Origin: CBDBKE01 sp965218055
GTDB taxonomy: Bacteria > Acidobacteriota > Terriglobia > JAJPHL01 > JAPKYU01
DNA length: 64,000 nt
Reading direction: 5' to 3'
NCBI GenBank assembly: GCA_965218055.1
Contig: CBDCKA010000002.1
Span: 2,969,982 to 3,033,981 of the forward strand
Part shown: piece after piece, positions 8,801 to 17,478 of the stretch
How positions within the stretch are numbered: the stretch's first letter is position 1
How the letters are laid out: every line of letters begins with the position of its first letter
Program-made: the position numbers and the translations under genes
The notes under the pieces: model-generated
What the model saw: the letters and a program-made list of their open reading frames with translations, nothing else
What the model was told of the DNA's origin: nothing
Databases searched by the model: none

Positions 8801-9949
8801 TCAGGAGGCGCGTTTCAGGCGGGCTGGCTGCTCTTTAACCGCGGCTGAGGCAGCAGCTTGGTTGCGCGGCAGCACTTCTGACCTGCTCAGGCCAGCCATG
8901 GCATGAATCGGGAGGCCCTCGGCTTCCTTGGAAAACGTCAGGCACCCTCCGGAGGGATCGAAGTCCACCCTTACCAAGTCGCCGAGATGCACCTGCTCGG
9001 TGGCGATCAGGTTCGACAGCGGATAGACCAGCTGCCGCTCCAAGGCGCGCTTCAGATGCCGGGCGCCGTATTTCGGATCGGTGCCTTCGCGCAGCAGGTA
9101 CTGCTTAGCGGCTCCGGTGCACTCATAGATAAACTGCGGGCCCTGGACCGATTCCAGGATGCGCTCCTGGACAAAGCCCAGCTCCAGATCCAGAATTTTC
9201 CCCAACTGCTCTTCGCCGAGCGGTTTGAACACCACCACCTTGTCGATCCGATTCATGAACTCGGGGGCGAATTTCTTGCGGGCTGCCTCTAAGCCCGCGC
9301 CGGAAATTTTTGCCCACAGCTTGCCGCTATCGTCCACCGGCCGATTGAGGAAGCCCATGCCCGGCGAGACCAACGCCGACATTTCGGCAGAGCCTAGATT
9401 GCTGGTCATGAAAATCAACGCGTGTGAGAAGTCAACCCGCCGGTTGTCGCCCAGCGTCAGCGTTGCTTTGTCCAAGATTCCCAGCAACAGATTCCACAGC
9501 GCGTCGGACGCCTTCTCGATTTCGTCGAACAGCACGAAACTCAGCGGGCACTGCTCGGTGGCGTACTGGTTGAGGGCTTCCTGGCTCAGCAGCGCATGCG
9601 TCTCTCGGTGACCCAGGTAGCCGGGCGGGGAACCGATCAACTTGGCAATTTCATGGCTGTGCTGGAACTCGGCGCAATCAATCTTGATGACCGCGCGCGG
9701 GTCGCCGACCAGCGACTGTGCCGTAGCTTCAACCATCCGGGTCTTGCCCGTACCGGTAGGACCCAGGAACAGGAAGTTGCCGACTGGCCGGTCTGGCGTA
9801 TTCATGCCTGCCAGGTAGGTCTGATAAACCTTAACCACCTGCTCGACGGCTTCTTGTTGACCCACGATGAGCTTGCGAAGGCTATGGTCGAACCTTTCCG
9901 CCTTTTTGCCCACCAGGTTGGCGTCCAGAACCTTGCGGGTGCGCGTCAT
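8801..9949 (-). CDS. Stand-alone AAA+ ATPase, ClpB/ClpX-like
   Basis: Single AAA_2 (Clp/Hsp100-type) ATPase domain plus the ClpB D2-small C-terminal domain. Walker A GPTGTGKT is at residues 63-70, Walker B FVLFDEIEK near 136-144, sensor 1 in IFMTSN, an arginine finger region in FAPEFMNRID, and sensor 2 in KYGARHLKRALE. There is no Clp N-domain, no first AAA module and no ClpX zinc finger, so it is not ClpB, ClpA or ClpX proper. It probably remodels or unfolds a specific protein partner. The ATG at 9949 is preferred because GAGGAG lies seven bases before it; an in-frame upstream start at 9988 lacks this. Confidence 0.85.
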   Translation of the reverse strand: MTRTRKVLDANLVGKKAERFDHSLRKLIVGQQEAVEQVVKVYQTYLAGMNTPDRPVGNFLFLGPTGTGKTRMVEATAQSLVGDPRAVIKIDCAEFQHSHEIAKLIGSPPGYLGHRETHALLSQEALNQYATEQCPLSFVLFDEIEKASDALWNLLLGILDKATLTLGDNRRVDFSHALIFMTSNLGSAEMSALVSPGMGFLNRPVDDSGKLWAKISGAGLEAARKKFAPEFMNRIDKVVVFKPLGEEQLGKILDLELGFVQERILESVQGPQFIYECTGAAKQYLLREGTDPKYGARHLKRALERQLVYPLSNLIATEQVHLGDLVRVDFDPSGGCLTFSKEAEGLPIHAMAGLSRSEVLPRNQAAASAAVKEQPARLKRAS

Positions 9950-10165
9950 GGTGTTCTCCTCAGTAAAGCTTAGCAACTTGGATGCCAAATCCGACCTGCT
10001 GGATTCGGCAACACCTTATAGACGTACAGGAGTGGCGTTTGCGTTCCGCGTTACAGAAAACGGGAAGTTTCCACCCAAAACTTGCTTCTGCTGTGGACTG
10101 ACCTCTAATGTTAGACACCACTGGCGCCAGGAAAATTCTTGAATGAACTTGTTCTTGCTAGAGAG

Positions 10166-10879
10166 TCACTTACGCGGGGGCATCAGCGGCCGCATGTCTA
10201 TACTGCTGGCCAGTGCTTGCGGCGGCAACCGCAGCAGATGCAACACAGTCTGGGCAATGTCCTCCGAGCGTAACTTCCAGTCCTTGTGAGCCCTCCGCGC
10301 CGTGGAGCTGCTGAAATCCGTGGAGACGCTGCCGGGCAGTACACAACTCACACGGATGTTGTCGTAGCGGACGTCGAGCATGAGAGCCTCGCTGAAGCCA
10401 ATCAGCCCAAACTTAGAAGCGTTGTAGGCGGCGCCGCCGGCAAAGGCATTCTTGCCGGCCAGGCTGCCGATATTGATGATGTAGCCACCTCCGCGGCTCT
10501 TCATTAAGGGAATAGCCAAACGGCTACAGTAGAAAACTCCGGAGAGGTTGGTGTCTATGACTGTGCGCCAGTCCTCGGGTGCCAGCTCAGCGACACTGCC
10601 GAACAAACCAACCCCGGCGTTGTTCACCAACACGTCCAGGCTGCCGAAGCGTTGCTCGACGACGCGAAACAGTTCGGCCACCTGCTCTTGCTGGCCCACG
10701 TCGCAAGGAGCGGCGACGGCGCGCGGCCCCAGCAGGGAAGCGCTGCGCTCCAGGCGTGCGCGGTCCCGCCCGCAGATAAGCGCTTCCGCCCCCTCGTTCA
10801 CCAGTGCCTGTGCAATCGCTAACCCGATGCCTCGTGAGCCGCCCGTCACCACTGCTGTCTTTCCGTCCAGAAAGCCCAT
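10166..10879 (-). CDS. SDR family NAD(P)-dependent oxidoreductase
   Basis: Classical short-chain dehydrogenase/reductase of 237 residues. The cofactor-binding TGGSRGIG motif is at residues 12-19, NNAG near 86-89, the catalytic Ser in NIGSLAG near 137, and the YxxxK pair in YNASK near 150-154. The final residues (MRPLMPPRK) lack the longer C-terminal substrate loop of fatty-acid reductases. The substrate cannot be inferred. It is flanked by a DUF2071 gene upstream and the AAA+ gene downstream on the same strand, with gaps that do not suggest tight coupling. Confidence 0.9.
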   Translation of the reverse strand: MGFLDGKTAVVTGGSRGIGLAIAQALVNEGAEALICGRDRARLERSASLLGPRAVAAPCDVGQQEQVAELFRVVEQRFGSLDVLVNNAGVGLFGSVAELAPEDWRTVIDTNLSGVFYCSRLAIPLMKSRGGGYIINIGSLAGKNAFAGGAAYNASKFGLIGFSEALMLDVRYDNIRVSCVLPGSVSTDFSSSTARRAHKDWKLRSEDIAQTVLHLLRLPPQALASSIDMRPLMPPRK

Positions 10880-10938
10880 GCTCGACCTCCGATCCTTTGA
10901 TTGGGTCTAACCCAGGGTAAGAGAAATATTAGGGCAGT

Positions 10939-11634
10939 TTAAGCCCGGCGAGGCCGCAGAAAGCGAAACTCAATCTCAGGCTGGAAGAACGCCGCCACTG
11001 GCGTTCTCAGCTCCTCGGGCATCAGCACGCCAAGTTCGCCCCATTCGTCTAGTTGAACACGGTCCAGGATCAGGTCCTCGGGATCCATGACAGCGTGCTC
11101 CACGGGCAGTTCCAGGTGCCGGCCGGAGCGCAGGCGTAAGAAGCCACGCAGCACATGAGTGACAGTGTGGACCGCCTGGGCTCGGTCTCCGAGCCCGGGG
11201 AAGTCCTGGCGCCGTTCCGGGCTCCGGCGAGCAGCGATCTCGCACACGCGGCCGGAGCTTTCTGCGCGGACGAATATTTCCTCACCCTGCAGGCACCAGC
11301 AAAACCGGCACGCGGGTAGCGCCACCGGAGTCAGCGCCTGCATGGCCGTTGCCTCCCAGCCGCTTAGGCACATGCGCAGAAAGTACACCCCACCGGCGCC
11401 TTGCCGTTGGACGTAGACGCGATAGTTCACTTGGTGAAACCGCAGCCTCGGGAACGGGAGCCCGGCCGAGCCCAACGGGTCGTAGGAAAAGACCAGGGTC
11501 GCCACCAGGGCGTGATTACCCTCCTGCCCGAACGGTTCCGGTTCGTAGCCGGTGGGCAGCAGCGGCAGAACTCGCTCGGAAGGCACCAAGTACGTCAGCA
11601 CCAACAGGTTACGCAAACGCGCCAGAAACTCCAT
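10939..11634 (-). CDS. DUF2071 family protein (COG3361-like)
   Basis: Soluble protein of about 231 residues matching the DUF2071/YqjF family of unknown function. Family features are the N-terminal LRNLLVLTYLVP with a following LLPTGYEPE, the YRVYVQRQGAGGVYFL strand pair, and the LPVEHAVM region near residue 180. The frame is open to 11730, but the ATG at 11634 places the start just before the conserved part; upstream DNA is AT-rich and looks non-coding. No catalytic residues are established for the family, so no function is assigned. Confidence 0.75.
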   Translation of the reverse strand: MEFLARLRNLLVLTYLVPSERVLPLLPTGYEPEPFGQEGNHALVATLVFSYDPLGSAGLPFPRLRFHQVNYRVYVQRQGAGGVYFLRMCLSGWEATAMQALTPVALPACRFCWCLQGEEIFVRAESSGRVCEIAARRSPERRQDFPGLGDRAQAVHTVTHVLRGFLRLRSGRHLELPVEHAVMDPEDLILDRVQLDEWGELGVLMPEELRTPVAAFFQPEIEFRFLRPRRA

Positions 11635-11902
11635 AGGGAGCAGAGCTTGGGTCTGCCAGCCCGAGGTGCCTGAGGCTAATGAAGCAACATATTTAGAATC
11701 AATGTATTGACTCCAGGGATATAAACCCAAATATCAGAGTTGACATAATATCTCTTATCAGACGCTGCGGCGGCAACTGCCCCTAACCCTTCCCCGCAGC
11801 GATGGCACGGCTCTGCCCTCGAACGGCGTGTCGTTTGGGGCCGGCTGGGGCTGGAGGCCATAGCTGGGCGCAGCGTGTTACCATTGAAAGTAGGCAGCTA
11901 CG
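11635..11902. other. Divergent AT-rich promoter region
   Basis: Divergent gap between the DUF2071 gene (minus) and the DUF971 gene (plus). Bases 11680-11760 are strikingly AT-rich in a GC-rich genome and contain TTGACA at 11740-11745 on the plus strand, but no clear -10 box at the right spacing. It probably holds both promoters. Confidence 0.4.
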
Positions 11903-12256
11903 ATGGCGAGCACGGATCCGGCCAGCATCGACATTTCCAAAAGCAGTGGCGTGACAATCAGCTGGCGGGATGGCCATCACAGCGAGTACGAGCTCCAATA
12001 CCTGCGGGAGCAGTGTCCCTGCGCCATGTGCGGCAAGGTAGAAAGCAAGCCCGCCCCGCCGCAGCCCTCCAACCCACTACCCATGTTCAAACCTCGGGCC
12101 CGCATCCTGGAGGTGGAGCCGGTCGGGCGCTATGCTATGCGCTTCTTTTGGGGTGACGGGCATAGCACCGGCATCTATTCCTTCGAGCACCTGCGCCACA
12201 TCTGTCCCTGCGCGGAGTGCAGCCGGGCCAGCCAGCCGGCAACTCAGCGACTCTAG
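11903..12256 (+). CDS. DUF971 / gamma-butyrobetaine hydroxylase-like N-terminal domain protein
   Basis: Small 117-residue protein of the DUF971 (GBBH-like N) family, a zinc- or cluster-binding fold found alone or next to iron-sulfur proteins such as Mrp/ApbC. Two cysteine motifs are visible, CPCAMC near residue 36 and CPCAEC near residue 102, separated by the conserved PVGRYAMRFFWGDGHSTGIYS stretch, which has the WxDGH..GIY family signature. Its TAG overlaps the stop codon of the convergent psuG by four bases. A role in metal or Fe-S handling is inferred only. Confidence 0.88.
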   Translation: MASTDPASIDISKSSGVTISWRDGHHSEYELQYLREQCPCAMCGKVESKPAPPQPSNPLPMFKPRARILEVEPVGRYAMRFFWGDGHSTGIYSFEHLRHICPCAECSRASQPATQRL

Positions 12257-13218
12257 AACCGGAGCCGGCAGTAGGCGACGGCAATTTCTGCCGCGAGGCG
12301 GGCATTGTCTTCCAGCAGCGCCAAGTTGGCGGCGAGCGATTCCCCGCCCGTCAGATGTGTCAACTCGGCCAGCAGAAACGGCGTCATCTCCGGCCCGCGC
12401 ACTTGCGCGGCTCGAGCGCGGTCGAGCGCTGCCTCGACAGCCTGCTCCAGGGTGGATCTTTCCAGGGCGGCCCTGGCTGGCGGTGGGTTGGCAATCAAGA
12501 TCGAGCCGGCATAGCCCAGGGTGCGGCAGGCGGCTACGGCGCACGCCGCTGCCTCGGGTGTGTCCGCGCGGTGAGCCAGGCGCAGGCCCGATTCGCGCGC
12601 CAAGAACGCAGGAAACTCATCGGTGCCATAGCCCAGCACCGGGACGCCGAGGGTCTCTAAATATTCCAGAGTGCGGGGCAGATCCAGAAAGCTTTTGGCG
12701 CCGGAACAAACCGCAGTCATGGGGGTGCGGGCAAGTTGCTGCAGGTCGGAAGAAACGTCGCCGTCTCCGGCTTGCGAATTTGCGCGACCCGAGCGCCGCT
12801 TCCCCGCCCCAACCCCACGGTGCACGCCGCCAACGCCACCTGTGGCAAGAAATCCGATCCCAGCCGCAACGGCCACGGCCAGCGTGGCACTGACCGTGGT
12901 GCCGCCGGAAAGCCCGCGAGCCGCCGCCAATCCCAGATCACGGGCGGCGCATTTTACTCGTGCGCTTCCTGTACGGGCCAAGCGCTCCAGCTCTTTTCCG
13001 TCGAGCCCGACTCGCACGCAGCCATCCACCAGAGCCACGGTAGCGGGAATGGCGCCGGCCTGCCGCACGGCTCGCTCAGAGGCCGTCGCTGCCTCCAGGT
13101 TTTGCGGAGGCGGCAGACCGTGGGTGAGCACAGCCGTTTCCAACGCTACCACCGGGCCACCGCTGTCCAGGGCGGCGCGAACTTCCTCGCTAATCAGAAG
13201 GGTGGTTCTGTTCCGCAC
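12253..13218 (-). CDS. psuG: Pseudouridine-5'-phosphate glycosidase
   Basis: PsuG family (IndA-like), which splits pseudouridine 5'-phosphate into ribose 5-phosphate and uracil in pseudouridine salvage. The family opening VALETAVLTHGLP supplies the conserved glutamate (about residue 27); the lysine-containing VKCAARDLG, the glycine-rich ATGGVGGVHRG and the PMTAVCSGAKSFLDL segments follow in the expected order. The usual length is about 300-310 residues. A PsuK kinase is not adjacent. It follows the coiled-coil methyltransferase gene by 26 bases, so it is probably read from the polysaccharide transcription unit although functionally unrelated. Confidence 0.92.
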   Translation of the reverse strand: MRNRTTLLISEEVRAALDSGGPVVALETAVLTHGLPPPQNLEAATASERAVRQAGAIPATVALVDGCVRVGLDGKELERLARTGSARVKCAARDLGLAAARGLSGGTTVSATLAVAVAAGIGFLATGGVGGVHRGVGAGKRRSGRANSQAGDGDVSSDLQQLARTPMTAVCSGAKSFLDLPRTLEYLETLGVPVLGYGTDEFPAFLARESGLRLAHRADTPEAAACAVAACRTLGYAGSILIANPPPARAALERSTLEQAVEAALDRARAAQVRGPEMTPFLLAELTHLTGGESLAANLALLEDNARLAAEIAVAYCRLRF

Positions 13219-13244
13219 TTCCGCTGCTGTTGTTGTGCCTGCCG

Positions 13245-14585
13245 CTACGGCTTGATGCCGAGCACCGCATAATCCTGATAGCCGAAGTAGATCTGGTTGA
13301 AGCGCTGGGCCTCCTGGTTCCAGCGCTCTACTCGGGCGTTGCCCACCTTTGGTTCCAGTAGTGGCAATTGGGGGAGTTGGGGCGCCACCGGGGAAACGTA
13401 GTGTGTATGCAGCTCGCGGAAGCCAGCCTCTCCCATCCAGAACCGCAACTGCGCCGCCGGCACTGGACGCACATGCGTTGGGTCCACGAAAAAGCTCTGG
13501 CTATAAATGGCCAGGCACTCCGGGTTTTGTGTTTCCAGTAGCAAGGCGCCTCCTGAACGGAGCTTGCGATAAGCCAGCTCGACCAAGCGCACGTAGGCGG
13601 CCGTGGGCAGGTGCTCGATAAATTGCGCTGAGAAGATTCCACCAAGCGAATCGTCGGGGGTAGCTTCGAGGAAGGCGAAGACGTCGCCGCAGGCAACCTC
13701 CAGATCCTGTTCGCGGCAGCGGGCCGCCATGTCCGCATCCCGGTCTACGCCCCGCCCCGCAATGCCATTCTCGCGCAGCAGGCTGAGAAACTCACCTCGG
13801 CCGCAGGCCAGATCCAGCACCGGCCCGCGCTGCCGAAAGAATTCCACGTACGCCTTCTGGCGCTCGCGGACCTCTTGTTCCGAGCCACGGAAACGCCCTT
13901 CGAAATAAGGATAGTCAAAGGCGGGCACGGCAGGTGCCCCAAGGCCCCCGGCGGACGTACCGGTAGCCGCGTCGACACCTGTGAGGCTACGCAGGCGCTG
14001 GCGGATCAGGCGTACTTCCTCTTCCAACCACTGTTTCCCTTCGGCGTGAAGTTTCAGGTGCTCGTCCCGATGGCGAGTAATGTCCTCCAGGATGCTCTGC
14101 TGGAGCCCCTGCAGTGCGTCGTCCAGCCGGGTCACGTTGGCCATGATACGGCCATCCAGCGACCGGTGCTGGGTCCCAACGGTTTCGCGCAGGCGCTCCA
14201 ATTCGGCCAGTACCTCGCGCCGGGCACGGTCCGCGGCCTCGGTCACCTGGGCCAGCACCAGCAGGTTGCGGTTCTGGTCGGCGAATAATTGCCGCATCTC
14301 GTCCATCGTTTCCAGTACGGCGCGGTCGAATTCGCGCTGCGGACGCACAAACCAGCGCATCGAGCGTGCCACCAGGTGCTTCAAAGCCTGCACCAGCTTG
14401 TTGTGCAGGCCAGGAGGACGGGGGTTCACCGTACCCACCTGAGCAGCCCACTTCTCGGCCGCCTGGTGCCTCTCCGCCAGCGCCTCCAGCGAGGGCAGGC
14501 GAAAGTCGGGCACCTCCGGCGCGCGCGCTTCCACCCGCTGCTGGATCCGCTCGCGCACCGCAGACAATGTCTCGGCCAGCTTCAT
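13245..14585 (-). CDS. Coiled-coil SAM methyltransferase, possible O-antigen chain terminator
   Basis: A 446-residue protein. Residues about 1-215 are largely helical and heptad-rich (for example REVLAELERLRETVGTQHR), consistent with a long coiled coil. A class I SAM methyltransferase follows, with motif I DLACGRGEFL near residue 255 and the SAQFIEHLP motif typical of methyltransferase type 11/23. In some ABC-exported polysaccharides, WbdD-type methyltransferases cap the chain and use a coiled coil to measure length; this order and the neighbouring Wzt/Wzm make that role plausible but unproven. The ATG at 14585 is chosen at the start of the helical part; an upstream in-frame start at 14654 is possible. 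Confidence 0.72.
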   Translation of the reverse strand: MKLAETLSAVRERIQQRVEARAPEVPDFRLPSLEALAERHQAAEKWAAQVGTVNPRPPGLHNKLVQALKHLVARSMRWFVRPQREFDRAVLETMDEMRQLFADQNRNLLVLAQVTEAADRARREVLAELERLRETVGTQHRSLDGRIMANVTRLDDALQGLQQSILEDITRHRDEHLKLHAEGKQWLEEEVRLIRQRLRSLTGVDAATGTSAGGLGAPAVPAFDYPYFEGRFRGSEQEVRERQKAYVEFFRQRGPVLDLACGRGEFLSLLRENGIAGRGVDRDADMAARCREQDLEVACGDVFAFLEATPDDSLGGIFSAQFIEHLPTAAYVRLVELAYRKLRSGGALLLETQNPECLAIYSQSFFVDPTHVRPVPAAQLRFWMGEAGFRELHTHYVSPVAPQLPQLPLLEPKVGNARVERWNQEAQRFNQIYFGYQDYAVLGIKP

Positions 14586-14650
14586 CAGACCTTGATCCTC
14601 AGATCTTTCTCCTCCACTTCCCTGCCCTACCGCGCCGCTGAAAAACCCCC

Positions 14651-14720
14651 GCACAGACTGGAGTCTGTGCCACTCTGGCGCTGCAACTTGTGGAAAAGTG
14701 GCACAGGCTTCAGCCTGTGC
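14651..14720. repeat. Twin hairpins between wzt and the methyltransferase gene
   Basis: Two related perfect palindromes: GCACAGACT/AGTCTGTGC at 14651-14670 and GCACAGGCT/AGCCTGTGC at 14701-14720, each with a 9-base stem and a 2-base loop, in opposite flanking context (CCACT versus GTGG). They lie in the 177-base gap after wzt. The motif looks like a REP-type dispersed element and could act as transcript stabiliser or attenuator inside the operon. Confidence 0.65.
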
Positions 14721-14762
14721 AAGCCCTTTCCTCGTTCTACAAAATACTTTTTCAGTCCCTTG

Positions 14763-16052
14763 CTAGGGCACGGTGGCCATCCCTGCCGGAACCTTTCTTG
14801 CCGAGATACTGGCATGGAGGTTCGCAACTCCGGCCGCCTGCCGCGAGTCTATCACCTGAAACGACAGCACGTCGTCGAGCCAGTCGTGACTGGAGCCATC
14901 GGCGGACTGGGCGGCCACCGTCAGCGTGTACTCCTGCGGCGTCAGCCAGCAGGGGAAGCTGAAGTTGACCTCCAGCACGTCCCCGGCTTCGAGTGGCCCA
15001 AGCCGGCCGCACCTCTCCTGCTCGAGAAGCGTGTTGGTTCCGTAGACCTCCATCCCTATGCGCGTGCGCAACATCATCCCCACGACGGGATTGGGATGGG
15101 ACTGAGCGAAGCGCGCCAGCACGCGGACGCAGACGGTTTCTCCGGAGCGCACCGCGCGCGACGGCACGCCTTCCTCATTGAACAGTTGCGCCCGCAGCAC
15201 CTGGGCCTGGCGGTCCCCATGGCGAAAGGACCATTCCAGCGGCGCACCGACTTCTTCCTCCACTGCTTCCTCCACTGCCAGCGGAGCTTGGGCCGGAGCG
15301 GGGGCAAAGGCGCGCTGCCGGTCCAGTACGAGGGCGTTGTAGTGGTTGGCGACATCGCCAGGCTCGCCCTCCGCCAGCGCCCGGCCTTGAAAGAGCAACA
15401 TGGCCCGGTCACAGATCAGCTTCACCAAGCCCAGATCGTGCGACACCAACACCACCGTGACGCCACGAGCCTTCAGTTCCTGAAATTTCTGAATGCAGCG
15501 GTTCGCGAAGATGGCGTCACCGACCGCCAGCGCCTCGTCTACCACCAGCACGTCCGGGTCTACGTGGATGGCGGTGGCGAAGGCCAGCCGCACCCACATG
15601 CCGGTGGAATAGGTCTTCATCGGCAGGTCCATGAAGGCCCCGATCTCGGCGAACTCGGCGATGCGCTGGAAGTTGCGCTCCACGTGCTGGCGTCCCAGCC
15701 CCATGATCTCGCCGTTCATGAAGACGTTTTCCCGCCCAGTGAACTCGGCATTGAATCCGGCGCCCAGGTCCAGTAGGGCTGCCACCCGGCCGGAAGACCA
15801 CATTCGTCCGGCCGTCGGTTGCAAGATCCCAGTAACGATTTCCAGCAACGTGCTCTTACCGGAACCGTTGGGGCCGATGACTCCGAAGCTTTCCCCGCGG
15901 GCCACCTGGAACGAGATGTCGCGCAGGGCCCAAAACGCGCGATGGAATGAGCGCCGGCCCAGCCAGACCATTTCCTTCAAGCGGTCTGAGGGCGCGCCGT
16001 ACATGCGGTACGACTTCGAGACGTTGGTAGCGACAATGGCAGGGCGAGACAT
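14763..16052 (-). CDS. wzt: Polysaccharide ABC transporter ATP-binding protein Wzt
   Basis: ATPase of an O-antigen/teichoic-acid type ABC exporter, about 429 residues. Walker A GPNGSGKS is near residue 68, the signature region YSTGMWVRL near 165, Walker B DVLVVDEALAVGD near 187, and the H-loop SHD near 219. After residue about 265 there is an extra beta-sandwich with Wzt C-terminal-domain features (VCVRVLARF, PQEYTLTVAAQS), which in E. coli O9a binds the modified non-reducing end of the glycan. The ATG at 16052 shares a base with the wzm TGA (TGATG), so translation is probably coupled. The open frame continues upstream but is overlapped by wzm. Confidence 0.93.
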   Translation of the reverse strand: MSRPAIVATNVSKSYRMYGAPSDRLKEMVWLGRRSFHRAFWALRDISFQVARGESFGVIGPNGSGKSTLLEIVTGILQPTAGRMWSSGRVAALLDLGAGFNAEFTGRENVFMNGEIMGLGRQHVERNFQRIAEFAEIGAFMDLPMKTYSTGMWVRLAFATAIHVDPDVLVVDEALAVGDAIFANRCIQKFQELKARGVTVVLVSHDLGLVKLICDRAMLLFQGRALAEGEPGDVANHYNALVLDRQRAFAPAPAQAPLAVEEAVEEEVGAPLEWSFRHGDRQAQVLRAQLFNEEGVPSRAVRSGETVCVRVLARFAQSHPNPVVGMMLRTRIGMEVYGTNTLLEQERCGRLGPLEAGDVLEVNFSFPCWLTPQEYTLTVAAQSADGSSHDWLDDVLSFQVIDSRQAAGVANLHASISARKVPAGMATVP

Positions 16053-17296
16053 CACAAAACGTCGGCAAACGATTTGCGGGATTTCCAGAACCAGCCAAAG
16101 CCGAGCACGTAGGCCGCCAGCCCTGCGGCCGCCAGCCAGCCCAGCTCCGGCCACGGGAGCGCGGTCTGCTCCAGGAAAATCGCCCGGTAAGAGTGTACCA
16201 GCACGTAGACAGGGTTCTTTTCCAGCAGCCACAACCCGCCAGCGGGCAGCATCGATTCGGGGTAGCAAATGGGCGTGGCAAAGAACCACAGCGTGAGCAG
16301 CGACCCCATGAATTGTCCCGTATCGCGCAGGAATACGCCCAACGCCGCCAGGAACCAGCACAGGCCGACGGTCAACAGAACCTGGGGGACCAGCACTACC
16401 GGCAGCAGAAGCGCCGTAGCGGGAATCCCCCCCCGCAGAATGATCAGACCCGCCAGGTACACCAGCAGAGCAAACAGTTGGCTGACCAGCCCGGCCACCG
16501 CGATGTTAAGCGGAAGAATCTCTACGGGAAACAGCACGCGCGTCACCAGTGTGCGGTGCTCCAGCAGCACGGAGGGCGCGCGCGCCAGCGCTTCGCTGAA
16601 CGCCAGCCAGGGCAGCATCCCGCAAATGAAGTAGAGCAGGAAATCCAGGGGGCCGGATTCTTCCGGGCGAGGCCCAAAGCGCACATTGAGTACCAGGGCA
16701 AAAACGAAGAAGTAGGTGAGCATCAACAGCAGTGGCTGGATCACTGTCCAGAACAACCCGGCCATCGAGCCCCGATAGCGGCCTTGCACGTCGCGGCGTA
16801 CCATGGAGGCAATCAGGGCCCGGTGGCGAACCACCGTGACGAAAGGAGCGACCAGCAGGCGCCGCAGGCGCCGCCGGGTGCGTTCCCAATGTCGTCCAAA
16901 GGAGGTCAGGCGGTGGGGTTCGGCCCGCAGAACCCCTGCTCCGTTGACCTCGACGTGCAGCACCAAGCAGTCGGAGCCGTGCGTGTAAAACCAGGCCACT
17001 GGCTCTTCCACCGGCGAGACCACCACGCGATAAGTCCCTTCTTCCAGTGGAAGCCGGAGGGTGAGGGAGGTTTCCACAGCTTCGCCAGGCGGTACCTCGA
17101 CTCCGAACGGCGTGCGTTCTCCTTCGGCCAGCAGTGCCTCGGCTACCTCGTCCAGCACCTGATACGCAAGGAACACCGGGCCGGTGGCGGGCCAGGGGCG
17201 GTCGCTCAGGTTGCGCACCTGTACCCGCATGTGCACCGACCGGGCTCCGACAGGATTCACCTCGGTGGCTGCCAGGTGGGCGCGGAATCGGGCCAT
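16052..17296 (-). CDS. wzm: Polysaccharide ABC transporter permease Wzm with N-terminal beta domain
   Basis: ABC-2 type permease of the Wzm/TagG family, about 414 residues. The permease core starts at about residue 150 (HRALIASMVRRDVQGRYRGS, the amphipathic gate helix) and has six membrane segments, ending in the cytoplasmic FWKSRKSFADVL. Typical Wzm is about 260 residues; here roughly 130 extra N-terminal residues form a predicted beta-sandwich (VHMRVQVRNLSDRPWP, EEGTYRVVVSPVEE) resembling the Wzt C-terminal carbohydrate domain. The ATG at 17296 has AGGA nine bases upstream; a GTG at 17410 is an alternative start. Confidence 0.88.
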   Translation of the reverse strand: MARFRAHLAATEVNPVGARSVHMRVQVRNLSDRPWPATGPVFLAYQVLDEVAEALLAEGERTPFGVEVPPGEAVETSLTLRLPLEEGTYRVVVSPVEEPVAWFYTHGSDCLVLHVEVNGAGVLRAEPHRLTSFGRHWERTRRRLRRLLVAPFVTVVRHRALIASMVRRDVQGRYRGSMAGLFWTVIQPLLLMLTYFFVFALVLNVRFGPRPEESGPLDFLLYFICGMLPWLAFSEALARAPSVLLEHRTLVTRVLFPVEILPLNIAVAGLVSQLFALLVYLAGLIILRGGIPATALLLPVVLVPQVLLTVGLCWFLAALGVFLRDTGQFMGSLLTLWFFATPICYPESMLPAGGLWLLEKNPVYVLVHSYRAIFLEQTALPWPELGWLAAAGLAAYVLGFGWFWKSRKSFADVL

Positions 17297-17478
17297 GGGA
17301 ACTTGGTTCCTGCTAAAGCTGCTACGCCGAAACACGGCGCGCTCGGTTTGTTCACCATACCCGAACGCTGCCGGGGCGGGCAACCCCAAAGCATGCCAGA
17401 GGCTTCGCACCTTCCGCTTGCTTAGGAAGCAGTTAAAAGAGCCGAATCATCGGCCGGGCCGCCGCAAGAATGACGCCT

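Noticed and set aside
11740..11768. Sigma-70 promoter at TTGACA upstream of the DUF971 gene
   Set aside because: No acceptable -10 hexamer at 16-18 bases spacing.
14289..15776. 495-codon plus-strand open frame opposite wzt and the methyltransferase gene
   Set aside because: Antisense to two genes with clear motifs, and it spans the non-coding hairpins; no domain.
16193..17425. 410-codon plus-strand frame opposite wzm
   Set aside because: Gln/His/Arg-rich shadow with no membrane segments or motif.
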